From Croceibacter atlanticus HTCC2559 (GTDB lineage: Bacteria; Bacteroidota; Bacteroidia; Flavobacteriales; Flavobacteriaceae), in NCBI RefSeq assembly GCF_000196315.1, contig NC_014230.1, forward strand, positions 868,001-932,000: a stretch of DNA of 64,000 bases, given 5' to 3'. Below are positions 17,238 through 26,476 of this stretch, piece by piece (the stretch's first letter is position 1; the number at the start of each line of letters is the position of its first letter). The notes below the pieces were generated by a model. The model made no database searches and had not been told where the DNA came from. It was given only the letters and a program-made list of their open reading frames with translations. The position numbers and the translations under genes are program-made.

Positions 17238-18383
17238 TTAATTTACTTTTTTAAACACAGCAGCAGTATTACAACCGCCAAAACCAGAAGCCGTTTTTAA
17301 AAATATACGTAAGTTTTTTTCTTTGGTTTTGGTAATAATATTAAGTGGTTTAGAAGTGCCCTGAATCTTAAACCCTAAAGACGTAAATAATGTATTTTGA
17401 TGTAATGAATGCATACCTACAATAGTTTCTACTAATGCAGAAGCTCCTAAACTGTGTCCAAAATACCCTTTTAAACTATGTAAAGGTGTTTGCTGAAGCT
17501 CTAGCCTATTAAAAGCAATAGCTTCCATTTCATCATTAAATGGTGTGGCAGTACCGTGTGCAGAAATAAAATCGATATCAGCTTTAGAAATATCTGCATC
17601 ATTTAAAGCTGCTTGGACACTTCTAAATAAGCCTTCGCCAGTTCGCGATGGTCCAGAAATATGATTGGCATCATTTTTCGTGCTATCTCCCAAAACTTCA
17701 ACAGCTTCCTTACATAAATGATCTTTGCTTTTTGTAACAAGTGCACTTGCAACAACTTCTCCTAAATTAATTCCATTTCGATTAGTATCATATGGTCTGC
17801 AAGGTGATAAGCTCATTGCTTGAAAACTATTAAATCCTGAAAGAACAAACTTTGAAACCAGATCTCCACCAACAACAAAGACATGATCATAAAGTCCTAA
17901 AGTGATGTATTTTTTTGCAGCTGTAATAGCCAGAACGCCAGAAACACAAGCATTAGATAATACGACAGCATCATTCTTAAAATTAAAATGAGAGGTTATA
18001 GTCTTACCTAAACTGCTTAAATATGCTCTTTCTTCTGGGAATGGATTGGCATTATCTAAAACATCGATATTGCCTTTTGTGGTAGAAATTATGATACCAA
18101 CTTTTTCATCTAAATTTAAATTGGCTGTATTTATGGTGTCCTGTAACGAGACAATCATCATCTTTTCTAAAACGGTGTAATCATGTTTAGCATTTAGTTT
18201 AGAGAAAGAGGTTTCTAAAATCTCCTTATTTATAACCGAAGTGTAAAATGGTTCCTGAAACAGCTCCTTGTCGTGCAGTTTCTTTAGCCCAGAAACTTCA
18301 TTTTTAATGTTTGAGACCACAGCCTTGCTTGAAAAACCAAGTGATGATATAATAGTATTATGAGATACATAGACGTTACTCAT
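17238..18383 (-). CDS. Beta-ketoacyl synthase (second ketosynthase)
   Basis: A 381-aa ketosynthase with the full catalytic set: Cys146 (SNACVSGVL), His276 (SAHGTATPFND) and His310 (KGYFGHSLGAS). The sequence around the Cys differs from the other two active copies, implying another substrate, for example loading of the aryl starter or a late elongation step. Its 5' end overlaps the thioesterase gene by 8 bp. It may use the half-length protein encoded just downstream as a partner. Confidence 0.82.
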   Translation of the reverse strand: MSNVYVSHNTIISSLGFSSKAVVSNIKNEVSGLKKLHDKELFQEPFYTSVINKEILETSFSKLNAKHDYTVLEKMMIVSLQDTINTANLNLDEKVGIIISTTKGNIDVLDNANPFPEERAYLSSLGKTITSHFNFKNDAVVLSNACVSGVLAITAAKKYITLGLYDHVFVVGGDLVSKFVLSGFNSFQAMSLSPCRPYDTNRNGINLGEVVASALVTKSKDHLCKEAVEVLGDSTKNDANHISGPSRTGEGLFRSVQAALNDADISKADIDFISAHGTATPFNDEMEAIAFNRLELQQTPLHSLKGYFGHSLGASALVETIVGMHSLHQNTLFTSLGFKIQGTSKPLNIITKTKEKNLRIFLKTASGFGGCNTAAVFKKVN

Positions 18384-18822
18384 CTAACAATCCTACTTTT
18401 TGTTTCCAAGCTTTAAAAAATGGTGGAATGGTTAAGGATAAGTCTCCGTCTAACTCTACAAAAACCTGTATGGTTTCTCCTGTACAAACTATTTGTCCTT
18501 GCGGATTATATATTTCGTAATTAAAAATCATCTTAGCTGCAGGAGAATCCTTGTATATTGTTTTAATAGTAGCAACATCTCCGTAGCGAAGCGGTAATTT
18601 ATGCTCTGAAGTAGATTTAACTATCGGTGTGCTAAAGTTATGTTTTTTTTGGTCTAAGTATGAAATGCCATGATGTCTTCCAAAAGCTTCTCTGCCGTCT
18701 TCAAAATACTGTATGTAGTTACCATGCCATACTATTCCCAAAGGATCTGTTTCAACAAACCGAACTCTAATTTCACTTGTAAATGAAATCTCTTTTGCTT
18801 GTGACTCATCTTTTTTTGGCAT
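18376..18822 (-). CDS. Hotdog acyl thioesterase (4-hydroxybenzoyl-CoA thioesterase family)
   Basis: The protein is a compact hotdog thioesterase. The motif VETDPLGIVWHGNYIQYFEDGR contains the catalytic Asp and the HGNY turn of the 4HBT family. I chose the ATG at 18822 (148 aa) rather than the TTG at 18849, which would overlap the upstream gene and add a weak leader; both are possible. It would hydrolyse an acyl-ACP or acyl-CoA, either releasing the finished polyene or editing stalled chains. Acyl thioesterases of this type recur in aryl-polyene clusters. Confidence 0.8.
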   Translation of the reverse strand: MPKKDESQAKEISFTSEIRVRFVETDPLGIVWHGNYIQYFEDGREAFGRHHGISYLDQKKHNFSTPIVKSTSEHKLPLRYGDVATIKTIYKDSPAAKMIFNYEIYNPQGQIVCTGETIQVFVELDGDLSLTIPPFFKAWKQKVGLLDE

Positions 18823-18835
18823 TTTAGATAGTGTT

Positions 18836-19276
18836 TTAAGCGTTAGCAATAGCTGTTTTCATTTCACATTCAGATATTAATGTGTCATCTTTCATACAAC
18901 GTAATTTCACCAATGTAATACCCATAAATTCGGTTACAATAGTTGCGGTTGTTGTTAGTACATCTGTCACCTTTGGCAATGTAAAAACCTCTACTTTTTT
19001 TATGGCGCCAATAAACCCAATTGGCACATCTCCTTGTTCATCTTTATTTTTATAACCGCTATGTAATGCAATGGTTTGTGCCATATGTTCAATTATACCA
19101 GCTTCTGTAAATGTGTTGTGGGCTGTAAAGATATTTTCTTCTGTTATTGTTAGTGAAGCTTTAACTTCTGTATCAGAATACGCTAAAAGTTTATCTACCA
19201 TGATAATAGGCTCTCGTTGAGGTATTAATGCCTTAATCTGTTCTTTGTCTGAAACTGGAAGTGTATTAATAGCCAT
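18836..19276 (-). CDS. FabA/FabZ-like hotdog dehydratase (second polyene dehydratase)
   Basis: A hotdog-fold protein with the dehydratase opening ALIPQREPIIMVDKLL and the helix TEAGIIEHMAQTIALHSGY. This resembles the ApeP-type proteins rather than housekeeping FabZ, because the HFPGxP turn is replaced by AHNTF and the helix keeps only part of the Glu motif. Start chosen at the ATG at 19276 (146 aa) instead of TTG at 19300. It probably works with the FabZ-like protein encoded at 11707-12090, one of the two providing the catalytic residues, as shown for ApeI/ApeP in Xenorhabdus. Confidence 0.72.
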   Translation of the reverse strand: MAINTLPVSDKEQIKALIPQREPIIMVDKLLAYSDTEVKASLTITEENIFTAHNTFTEAGIIEHMAQTIALHSGYKNKDEQGDVPIGFIGAIKKVEVFTLPKVTDVLTTTATIVTEFMGITLVKLRCMKDDTLISECEMKTAIANA

Positions 19277-19372
19277 AGTAGTCTTTTTAAAACGGTTCAA
19301 AAATACAATAAATGGTACTTGTGTAGTGAGATATTAACGGGACTTGTACACAGATTACTCTTAAGTTTATAT

Positions 19373-20245
19373 TTAGTTCCAAAACTTAAAATAATTAAAC
19401 CACTGTAAAGGATATTTTTGAAGTACAAGTTCTAAATCTTGTATGTAAACTTTTAAAATTTCTTGTGCCGATTTTTGTTCGGTTTGTGTGGTACGCGTGT
19501 ATAAATGGTAATGTGTTTTAGACGCTTTCATAACATATACAAAAGCAACAGGTGTTTTTAGTTTAGATGCTATTTGAAATGGTCCTGAAGGAAACTCTGC
19601 TTCTGCACCTAAAAAAGTATCTGTAAATGTTTTGGTATTATCTATATAGCGATCTCCTGTTATGCACACCAATTCTCCATTATTTAATGCTGCACTAATC
19701 TTATAGATATGAGAAAAGTCATTTTGAATAACTATTATCTTAAGGTTTGATTTGTGTGTAACCTTATTTAGGTACGCTTTAATGTGTTGGTGTTCTGCAT
19801 CTGTAATAACTAGGTTTATTTGAGATTGTAAATCGATATCATCAAAAAAGAATTCTCCAATTTCAAAATTACCTATGTGGGCACTTATTAAAATACCGCC
19901 TTTTCCTTGTTTTAATAGTGCGTTTAGCTTCTCTATACCATCAAACTCATAAGTGAATTTATGTTTTAAACCACTACCAATAGCTGTTTTGTCTATAATA
20001 GTCTGTCCAAAAACTATATAGTTCTTATAAACAGACCAAAGGCTTTTAATGTTAGAGTATACTAGCCTTTTATTAAAATAATAAAATAAAGCTTTGGTGC
20101 TTTTAACGCTAAATAAGAGGTAATACAATGCTACAGGTACGAGGAGAATATAAGCTGCAGTAAGACCAAGATTCTTAATAAAGAATACAAAGATTTTATA
20201 GCCTAAAACTGTGCCTTTAGATTTTCCTTCCCATTTGGTAGCCAT
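19373..20245 (-). CDS. LpxL/HtrB-type lysophospholipid acyltransferase family protein
   Basis: The 290-aa protein has an N-terminal hydrophobic helix (about 20-48) and the HxxxxE active-site motif in SAHIGNFEIGE, with later GAEAEFPSGPFQIA matching the lipid A late-acyltransferase family. These enzymes transfer acyl groups from ACP to a lipid acceptor at the inner membrane. In the cluster it may transfer the aryl polyene from its ACP to a membrane lipid anchor. It sits between the second ACP gene (18 bp) and the dehydratase gene (96 bp). Confidence 0.78.
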   Translation of the reverse strand: MATKWEGKSKGTVLGYKIFVFFIKNLGLTAAYILLVPVALYYLLFSVKSTKALFYYFNKRLVYSNIKSLWSVYKNYIVFGQTIIDKTAIGSGLKHKFTYEFDGIEKLNALLKQGKGGILISAHIGNFEIGEFFFDDIDLQSQINLVITDAEHQHIKAYLNKVTHKSNLKIIVIQNDFSHIYKISAALNNGELVCITGDRYIDNTKTFTDTFLGAEAEFPSGPFQIASKLKTPVAFVYVMKASKTHYHLYTRTTQTEQKSAQEILKVYIQDLELVLQKYPLQWFNYFKFWN

Positions 20246-20263
20246 TAAAATGTAGGGGTTTGC

Positions 20264-20506
20264 TTAGTTTACCTTACGCTCAATAAGGTCGTAAAAATCT
20301 TGAAGGACAACCACGTTGGTAAAATCATCTCCTACAAGCTTCACTCCAAAGTTAGACTCAACCGCTACAACTAGGTCTACAAAGTCTAAGCTGTCTAACT
20401 CCAAGGTAGTTTTTAAATTTGCTTGAGGCGTAATATCATCTTCATCCGCCTCAAATTCATCTATGAGAAAATAATTTACCTTCTCAATGATTTGATCTTT
20501 AGTCAT
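20264..20506 (-). CDS. Acyl carrier protein (polyene cluster, second copy)
   Basis: An 80-aa carrier protein with the phosphopantetheine Ser39 in TLELDSLDFVDL. It is strongly acidic. It overlaps the end of the FabF-like gene by 8 bp. Its sequence around the Ser differs from the first ACP (LDSLDF against LDSIDA), which suggests each carrier serves different enzymes. Confidence 0.88.
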   Translation of the reverse strand: MTKDQIIEKVNYFLIDEFEADEDDITPQANLKTTLELDSLDFVDLVVAVESNFGVKLVGDDFTNVVVLQDFYDLIERKVN

Positions 20507-21728
20507 CTTCCGTTACAATTTTTTTGATAATTAATGCTGAATTGGTCCCGCCAAATCCAAAAGAATTGGACAAAAATACATTAAAATTTTTATCCATAGT
20601 TTTAGATACCAAGTTTAAATTTTGGGCAGCTTCATCAGGATGTTCCAAGTTAATATTAGGAGCAATAAACGAGTGTTGCATCATTAGCATAGAGTAAACA
20701 ATTTCACTAGCTCCTGCCATCCAGCATTCGTGACCGGTCATAGATTTTGTACTGCTAACATAAGGCTTGTAGTCTCCAAATACCTTTGCAATAGCTAACG
20801 CTTCATTAGCATCTCCTACTGGTGTCGAAGTGGCGTGTGCGTTAACATAGGTAATTGTCTTAGGGTCTATGTTTGCCATCTGTATAGCTTTGTTCATTGC
20901 TATAGATGGCCCTTCGACATTTGGTGTGGAAATGTGCTCTCCATTAGATGAAAAGCCATAACCTATAATTTCTCCAAGAATTGGCGCACCTCTTTTAATT
21001 GCAGATTCATAACTTTCTATGACCACAGTAGCCGCGCCACCACTTGGTATTAAACCGTCTCTGTCTTTATCGAAAGGGCGTGAAGCTTTCTCCGGATTTT
21101 CATTGGTAGAAAAAACGCCTAGACCATCAAAACTACCAAAGGCTTCCTTATTAATTTCTTGAGCACCACCGCAAATTATAATATCCTGAAGGCCGCTTTT
21201 AATTAGGTGGTAGCCTAAACCAATGGCATGAGAACCACTTGCGCAGGCAGCACTAATAGTCATGTTTACACCTCTTAATTTAAAGATGGTAGAAAGATTC
21301 ATGGTAACTGTGGAGTTCATAGCTTGAAAAATAGCTCCAGACCCAACTAATGTGGTGTCTTTCTTATCTCTAACTTTGTCTATTGAATCTATCACAGATT
21401 TTGCAGTGCTATCATTACCAAATAAGATGCCTACTTCATTTTCATTTAAATAGTCTTGAGATATTTTAGCATTTTCTAAAGCTTCAATTGTAGAAGCATA
21501 AGCGTAAAAACCTTCTTGTCCCATACTTATACGCTCTCTTCTTGACAGTTGTTTTTTAAGGTCTGGAAGCTCGACCATGCCAGAAAGACAAGACCTATAC
21601 CCAAACTCTTTTCTATCTGGGTCATATTTAATACCAGACACACCATTATAAAGAGATTCTTTTACTTCAGAAAGATTTTTACCGATACAAGAATAAATTC
21701 CCATACCAGTGATGACCACACGTTTCAT
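20499..21728 (-). CDS. FabB/FabF-type beta-ketoacyl-ACP synthase (third ketosynthase)
   Basis: A 409-aa ketosynthase, the most FabF-like of the set. Catalytic residues are Cys162 (SAACASGSHAIG), His298 (VNAHATSTPVGD) and His333 (STKSMTGHECWMAG). It begins 18 bp after the FabG gene and overlaps the second ACP gene, giving a KR-KS-ACP module. In aryl-polyene systems an extra ketosynthase of this kind (ApeR-like) is thought to perform the first condensation on the aryl starter. That role is inferred here. Confidence 0.85.
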   Translation of the reverse strand: MKRVVITGMGIYSCIGKNLSEVKESLYNGVSGIKYDPDRKEFGYRSCLSGMVELPDLKKQLSRRERISMGQEGFYAYASTIEALENAKISQDYLNENEVGILFGNDSTAKSVIDSIDKVRDKKDTTLVGSGAIFQAMNSTVTMNLSTIFKLRGVNMTISAACASGSHAIGLGYHLIKSGLQDIIICGGAQEINKEAFGSFDGLGVFSTNENPEKASRPFDKDRDGLIPSGGAATVVIESYESAIKRGAPILGEIIGYGFSSNGEHISTPNVEGPSIAMNKAIQMANIDPKTITYVNAHATSTPVGDANEALAIAKVFGDYKPYVSSTKSMTGHECWMAGASEIVYSMLMMQHSFIAPNINLEHPDEAAQNLNLVSKTMDKNFNVFLSNSFGFGGTNSALIIKKIVTEDD

Positions 21729-21746
21729 AATTTTAAATTTCTTGCA

Positions 21747-22490
21747 TTATGAATAGATACCGCCATTAATATTAATGACTTCTCCGGTAATATACGAAGC
21801 ATTTCTTGAAGCTAAAAAGGAGACTAAATGCGCAACTTCTTCTGCTTCTCCAAACCTATTGGCAGGAATTAACTTTTTAAGTTCCTTTTCATTAAGCTCA
21901 CTTGTCATATCTGTATTTATAAAACCAGGAGCTACAGCATTTACGGTAACATTTCTTTTTGCCACTTCTTGTGCTAAAGCTTTAGTTGCAGCAACTACAG
22001 CACCTTTAGCGGCAGAATAATTGGTTTGGCCAGGTGTACCTTTTACGCCAGATACAGATACCATATTTATAATACGACCGTATTTATTTACCAATAATTG
22101 CTTAATAAGATGATTGGTGACATTAAAAAACCCATTTAAACTGGTATTTATAACACTGTTCCAATCTTGAGTTGTCATCCACATAAATAAGCCATCTTTA
22201 TTTATACCTGCATTATTAACTAAAACTTCTATAACAGCTTCTGGGTTGCTTTCCTGCCAAGCGTCTAAAGATTTTGATACACTTTCTGCATTGGCAACAT
22301 CAAATTTTAAAAGTTCAGCTTTATTGCCTTCAGCTTCTACAGCAACTTTTGTCTCATTTGCTGCAGTTTCATTGCTATTGTAGTTTATAAGGATTTTATA
22401 ATCACTGTCTTTTGCTAGTTGAATGCAAACTGCTCTGCCAATACCTCTTGAGCCACCTGTAACCAATGCATATTTTGTTTTTTCTGACAT
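21747..22490 (-). CDS. FabG-type 3-oxoacyl-ACP reductase (polyene ketoreductase)
   Basis: A 247-aa short-chain dehydrogenase with TGGSRGIG at the NADP site, NNAG, and the catalytic Ser and YSAAK pair. It reduces the beta-keto group after each condensation so that the dehydratases can make the double bond. It lies 35 bp after the tyrosine ammonia-lyase gene and 18 bp before the FabF-like gene. Housekeeping FabG would be very similar, but the location assigns this copy to the pigment cluster. Confidence 0.85.
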   Translation of the reverse strand: MSEKTKYALVTGGSRGIGRAVCIQLAKDSDYKILINYNSNETAANETKVAVEAEGNKAELLKFDVANAESVSKSLDAWQESNPEAVIEVLVNNAGINKDGLFMWMTTQDWNSVINTSLNGFFNVTNHLIKQLLVNKYGRIINMVSVSGVKGTPGQTNYSAAKGAVVAATKALAQEVAKRNVTVNAVAPGFINTDMTSELNEKELKKLIPANRFGEAEEVAHLVSFLASRNASYITGEVININGGIYS

Positions 22491-22525
22491 ATATGTAGTT
22501 TCTGTTATACAACAAAAATAGAGTG

Positions 22526-24061
22526 TTAGTCTTGCTCTATTTCAGTTTCAATAATAAATGATTTTACCTTATTAACATAAGGATACATAACCACATCTTC
22601 TTTAAAAGCGGGAACTATTTCTCTTATTTGATCAAAGAAAACCTTTGTTTTAGAAGATACTTTGTCTTTTACATCTAAGAACTCAATGGCTTGAACAATA
22701 GTTATTAATTCAATAGCTACAACTTCAAAAGCATTTTCAATTACTTTCTTAGTGATTAAAGCAGCATTTGTGCCCATACTCACAACGTCTTGGTTGTCAT
22801 TGTTGTTAGGTATGCTATGTACATACATTGGGTTAGAAAGCATTTGATTTTCTGCAGTAGTAGAAGTTGCAGTAAATTGAACACCTTGCATCCCAAAATT
22901 TAAACCAAGTTGTCCTAAATTCACAAAAGGAGTGAGAATATTATTTAGTTTAGAATTTAGCAGGTAATTAAGCTGTCTTTCTGCAAGCATACTCAACTTA
23001 GCAACTACAATTTTTAACTTGTCCATCTCTAAAGACACATAGTCACCGTGAAAATTACCACCATGATATACTTGTTTATCTTTAACGTTTACAATAGGGT
23101 TGTCATTTGCAGAGTTTACTTCTTCAATCAGTATTTTTTCGACCATATTTAAAGTGTCTAACACAGGTCCTAATATTTGTGGAACACAACGTAAAGAATA
23201 ATATTCTTGTACTTTTTCTTCGAAGACAGTAACGTTCTTGTTGTCTTTATAAAGGTGATGCTCTCTTTTTCGAGTTAATTTGCTATCAGATAAATGGTTG
23301 CGCATCATTTCTGCAATATCACGTTGCCCAACATGCTTTTTTGTATTATTAAGCTCAAAAGATAAATGATCATCATAAGCTTGTACAATTTCATTTATAG
23401 CAGAAGAACAGGCAACCATCCAATGTAAAAGACGTCTTGTGTAGAGTGTGTTTACAATGCCAATACCTGTCATAACAGAGGTGCCATTCATAATAGCTAA
23501 ACCTTCTCTCAACTCTACTTTAATAGGATTTAAATTGTCTTTGGTAAACACATCTTTGGTTAATAAGCGTTGGCCTTTAACAAAAACTTCGCCTTCACCT
23601 ATTAAAACAAGAGCCATATGTGCAAGTTGTACTAAGTCTCCACTCGCGCCAACACCACCATGCTCATAAATTAAAGGTGTAATATCTTTATTTATTAGTT
23701 CTGCCATTAAAGCTACAACAGATTTGTGAACGCCAGAATTTCCTAAGCACAATGTGTTTAGTCTTGCTAACATTGCTGCTTTTACATAACGTCCTGTTAA
23801 TGGGTTGCCAGTTCCAGAAGCATGACTTCTTATTAAGTTGTATTGTAATTGTATGCGTTGGGAGTCTTCAATCTTATATTGTGCCATTGGGCCAAACCCA
23901 GTATTTACACCATAAATAACTTTATTTTCAGAAAACGATTTTAAAAAATTGAAGCTTTCTTCAACAAGCTCTGTAACAGATTTATCTATGGTAATCTGTT
24001 CTTTATTAAAAACAACTTGGTAAAAATCTGAGATTTCTAATTTACCCTTTAGTGTAAACAT
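22526..24061 (-). CDS. Tyrosine ammonia-lyase (aromatic starter unit)
   Basis: The 511-aa protein belongs to the histidine/phenylalanine/tyrosine ammonia-lyase family. The MIO cofactor forms from Ala139-Ser140-Gly141 in GGVGASGDLVQLAH. Tyr50 in VIYGVNTGFGPMA is the expected base. NLIRSHASGTGNPL and the C-terminal SIPNNNDNQD are strongly like the characterised Flavobacterium johnsoniae tyrosine ammonia-lyase. The reaction converts L-tyrosine to 4-coumarate and ammonia, which supplies the 4-hydroxyphenyl end of flexirubin-type pigments. It is the first gene of the minus-strand operon, with a promoter candidate at 24121-24128. A catabolic histidase role is unlikely because no hut genes are present. 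Confidence 0.88.
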   Translation of the reverse strand: MFTLKGKLEISDFYQVVFNKEQITIDKSVTELVEESFNFLKSFSENKVIYGVNTGFGPMAQYKIEDSQRIQLQYNLIRSHASGTGNPLTGRYVKAAMLARLNTLCLGNSGVHKSVVALMAELINKDITPLIYEHGGVGASGDLVQLAHMALVLIGEGEVFVKGQRLLTKDVFTKDNLNPIKVELREGLAIMNGTSVMTGIGIVNTLYTRRLLHWMVACSSAINEIVQAYDDHLSFELNNTKKHVGQRDIAEMMRNHLSDSKLTRKREHHLYKDNKNVTVFEEKVQEYYSLRCVPQILGPVLDTLNMVEKILIEEVNSANDNPIVNVKDKQVYHGGNFHGDYVSLEMDKLKIVVAKLSMLAERQLNYLLNSKLNNILTPFVNLGQLGLNFGMQGVQFTATSTTAENQMLSNPMYVHSIPNNNDNQDVVSMGTNAALITKKVIENAFEVVAIELITIVQAIEFLDVKDKVSSKTKVFFDQIREIVPAFKEDVVMYPYVNKVKSFIIETEIEQD

Positions 24062-24120
24062 GTATTATAATTCTTAGTGTTCTATTCGGGAAGAATAAAT
24101 TTTAAAAATAATTTGAGCTA

Positions 24121-24128
24121 CAAATGTA
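24121..24128 (-). promoter_or_regulatory. Candidate -7 element for the pigment operon
   Basis: On the minus strand the sequence reads TACATTTG, a perfect match to the Bacteroidota -7 consensus TAnnTTTG. It lies 60 bp before the tyrosine ammonia-lyase start in the divergent intergenic region. No clean TTG is seen at the -33 position. It could drive the whole 22-kb operon. Confidence 0.5.
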
Positions 24129-24159
24129 TACTAAAACTAAGTATCTGTAATTTTAGGGC

Positions 24160-25407
24160 ATGAAAAATATAAAAACAGATGTTCTTGTTATTGGAGCAGG
24201 ACCTTCTGGATGTGTTGCATCTGCATATCTACAGGCTAACAACATAGATGTGTTAGTTGTTGAAAAAAGTAAATTTCCAAGATTTGTTATTGGAGAAAGT
24301 CTACTGCCTAGATGTATGGATCACTTTGAAGAGGTAGGACTTTTAGACTGTCTTAAGGCTGAAGGTTTTGAGGTTAAATCTGGCGCACGATTTATTAAAG
24401 GAAATAAAGTGTGTGATTTTGAGTTTGATAAGAAATTTAGTCCTGGTTGGGATTGGACATGGCAAGTGCCTAGAGCAGATTTTGACCACGCCCTAACAAA
24501 CGAATTGCAACGAAAAGGAGTTTCAATATATTTTGAACATGAAGTTGTAGACGTTGAATTTTATAAGGATGGAAGCTCTAAGACTTCACTTAAAGACAGA
24601 AATGGTGTTATTACTGTGGTTGAAGCTAAGTTTGTAATAGATTCAAGCGGTCATGGAAGAGTTTTACCAAGATTATTGGGTCTAGACAAACCATCAAAAA
24701 TACCTAAGCACTCGTCTTTATTTACCCATGTAAAAGATTTAAGAAGACCTTCTTCTTTAGAAGGAACAAGAATAACGTTTGATGTTATTAATAAGGATGT
24801 TTGGCTTTGGGTTATTCCTTTTTCTAATGGAATAACTAGTTTAGGTTTAGTAGGTCCTACAGACTACTTTGAAGATTTTAAGGGAACTACCACTGAAAAA
24901 CTACAACAATTAATGGCACTTTCAGATTTTTATAACCCTAGATTTAAAGATATAGAATACGAGTTTGAGCCAAAAATGATTAAAAATATCTCAAAATCTG
25001 TAACAAAATTATATGGTAATGGGTTTGCATTAACTGGTAATAGTGCAGAGTTTTTAGACCCAGTATTTTCATCTGGAGTTACTTTTGCTACAGAGTCTGG
25101 GCTTTTAGCGGCTAAACTTGCAGCTAAAGAGATTACTGGAGAGAAAGTTAATTGGGAAACAGACTATAAGGATTACATTCTTTCTGGCGTCACTGTATTT
25201 TCAACTTATGTAAGTGAATGGTATACAGGTAATTTGCAAAAAATATTCTTTTATGATAAAATAAGCCCTAGTGTAAAAGCGCAAATTTGCTCTGTCTTGG
25301 CTGGTTATGTTTGGGATACTACAAACCCTTTTGTGAAAAACCATCATAGACTTGTAAAAACATTGTCTAAGGTCATAGACTTAGAAACTGAAGGCAATAC
25401 AGATTAA
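24160..25407 (+). CDS. Halogenase-like FAD-dependent monooxygenase of the pigment cluster
   Basis: A 415-aa flavoprotein with GAGPSGCVA (12-20) and the sequence SKFPRFVIGESLLPR typical of flavin-dependent halogenases and geranylgeranyl-reductase-like enzymes. Two Trp-rich motifs appear: DWTWQVPRADFD near 98-109 and WLWVIP at 215-220; the latter fits the WxWxIP pattern used to recognise flavin halogenases. It is divergent from the ammonia-lyase gene with 98 bp between them. Some flexirubins are chlorinated on the aromatic ring, so halogenation is plausible; hydroxylation or reduction are alternatives. I cannot confirm the catalytic Lys. Confidence 0.7.
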   Translation: MKNIKTDVLVIGAGPSGCVASAYLQANNIDVLVVEKSKFPRFVIGESLLPRCMDHFEEVGLLDCLKAEGFEVKSGARFIKGNKVCDFEFDKKFSPGWDWTWQVPRADFDHALTNELQRKGVSIYFEHEVVDVEFYKDGSSKTSLKDRNGVITVVEAKFVIDSSGHGRVLPRLLGLDKPSKIPKHSSLFTHVKDLRRPSSLEGTRITFDVINKDVWLWVIPFSNGITSLGLVGPTDYFEDFKGTTTEKLQQLMALSDFYNPRFKDIEYEFEPKMIKNISKSVTKLYGNGFALTGNSAEFLDPVFSSGVTFATESGLLAAKLAAKEITGEKVNWETDYKDYILSGVTVFSTYVSEWYTGNLQKIFFYDKISPSVKAQICSVLAGYVWDTTNPFVKNHHRLVKTLSKVIDLETEGNTD

Positions 25408-25418
25408 ACAATCTAGTC

Positions 25419-26441
25419 TTACTCTTTCTTGCTAAGGGCTAGTTCCCATTTCCAAGCACTCTTTAAAGCATTTTGTAAGCTGTATTTTGGTGTCCAGCCT
25501 AATACAGTTTTACTTTTAGTAGTATCTGCGTATGCTGCAATCACATCTCCTTTTCTTCTTTCTGCTATTTTGTAATTCAAAGATTTTTGATTTGCAGATT
25601 CAAAAGCATTTATAACCTCTAATACAGAATTTCCGGTTCCAGTACCAATATTAAAAACTTCATAATTGTCTTCGCTTTTTTTATTAAGAAGACGTTCCAA
25701 AGCTACAACGTGAGCTTCTGCTAAATCCATAACATGAATATAATCTCTTATACATGTACCGTCTTGAGTAGGGTAATCATCTCCAAACACAGAAAGTTCA
25801 GCACGCTTACCAATAGCTGTTTGAGTGATAAATGGAACTAGGTTTTGAGGTACACCTATAGGAAGCTCACCAATTAAAGCACTGGAATGAGCACCAATTG
25901 GATTAAAATAGCGTAATGCAATAGCAGAGAAATTTGGATATGCATTGCAAGTATCCTCAATTATTTGTTCTCCAACTTTTTTTGTGTTTCCGTAAGGAGA
26001 TTCTGCTGGTTTTATAGGTGCACTTTCAGTAATAGGAAGTTTGTCTGCTTGTCCATATACAGTACAGGAAGAGCTAAAAATTAGTGGTGCAGACGCTATC
26101 TTTTGTAATTCTTGTAATAATGTGGTTAATGTGCCTAAGTTGTTTTCATAATAGGCTAGTGGTTTATTTACACTTTCTCCAACAGCTTTAGAAGCCGCAA
26201 AATGAATAACACCATTTATATCTTTATGCTTTTCAAAAAAAGATATGACGTCTTCTTTTTGTCGCATATCTATTTTTTCAAAATCTGGAGACTTACCGGT
26301 TATTTCGGTAATTCCTGCTAATACATCTAATGAAGAGTTGCTGAGGTTGTCAATAATTACAACGTCAAACCCTTTATTTTGTAAGGCTACTACAGTATGT
26401 GAGCCAATATATCCTAAACCACCTGTAACTAATATTTTCAT
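25419..26441 (-). CDS. galE: UDP-glucose 4-epimerase
   Basis: A 340-aa extended short-chain dehydrogenase with TGGLGYIGSHT (NAD site), SSSCTVYG and the catalytic YGNTK, plus the typical C-terminal VLGWTPKYSL. It interconverts UDP-glucose and UDP-galactose for surface polysaccharide or galactose use. It converges with the halogenase-like gene (11 bp between the stops), so it is probably the boundary of the pigment cluster and not part of it. Confidence 0.92.
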   Translation of the reverse strand: MKILVTGGLGYIGSHTVVALQNKGFDVVIIDNLSNSSLDVLAGITEITGKSPDFEKIDMRQKEDVISFFEKHKDINGVIHFAASKAVGESVNKPLAYYENNLGTLTTLLQELQKIASAPLIFSSSCTVYGQADKLPITESAPIKPAESPYGNTKKVGEQIIEDTCNAYPNFSAIALRYFNPIGAHSSALIGELPIGVPQNLVPFITQTAIGKRAELSVFGDDYPTQDGTCIRDYIHVMDLAEAHVVALERLLNKKSEDNYEVFNIGTGTGNSVLEVINAFESANQKSLNYKIAERRKGDVIAAYADTTKSKTVLGWTPKYSLQNALKSAWKWELALSKKE

Positions 26442-26476
26442 AAAACAATTATACGATTTTCTTTATTGAAGAAAAC

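Noticed and set aside
22526-24061. Histidine ammonia-lyase (hutH)
   Set aside because: No hut genes are near, the gene heads a polyene cluster, and the sequence resembles the flavobacterial tyrosine enzyme more closely.
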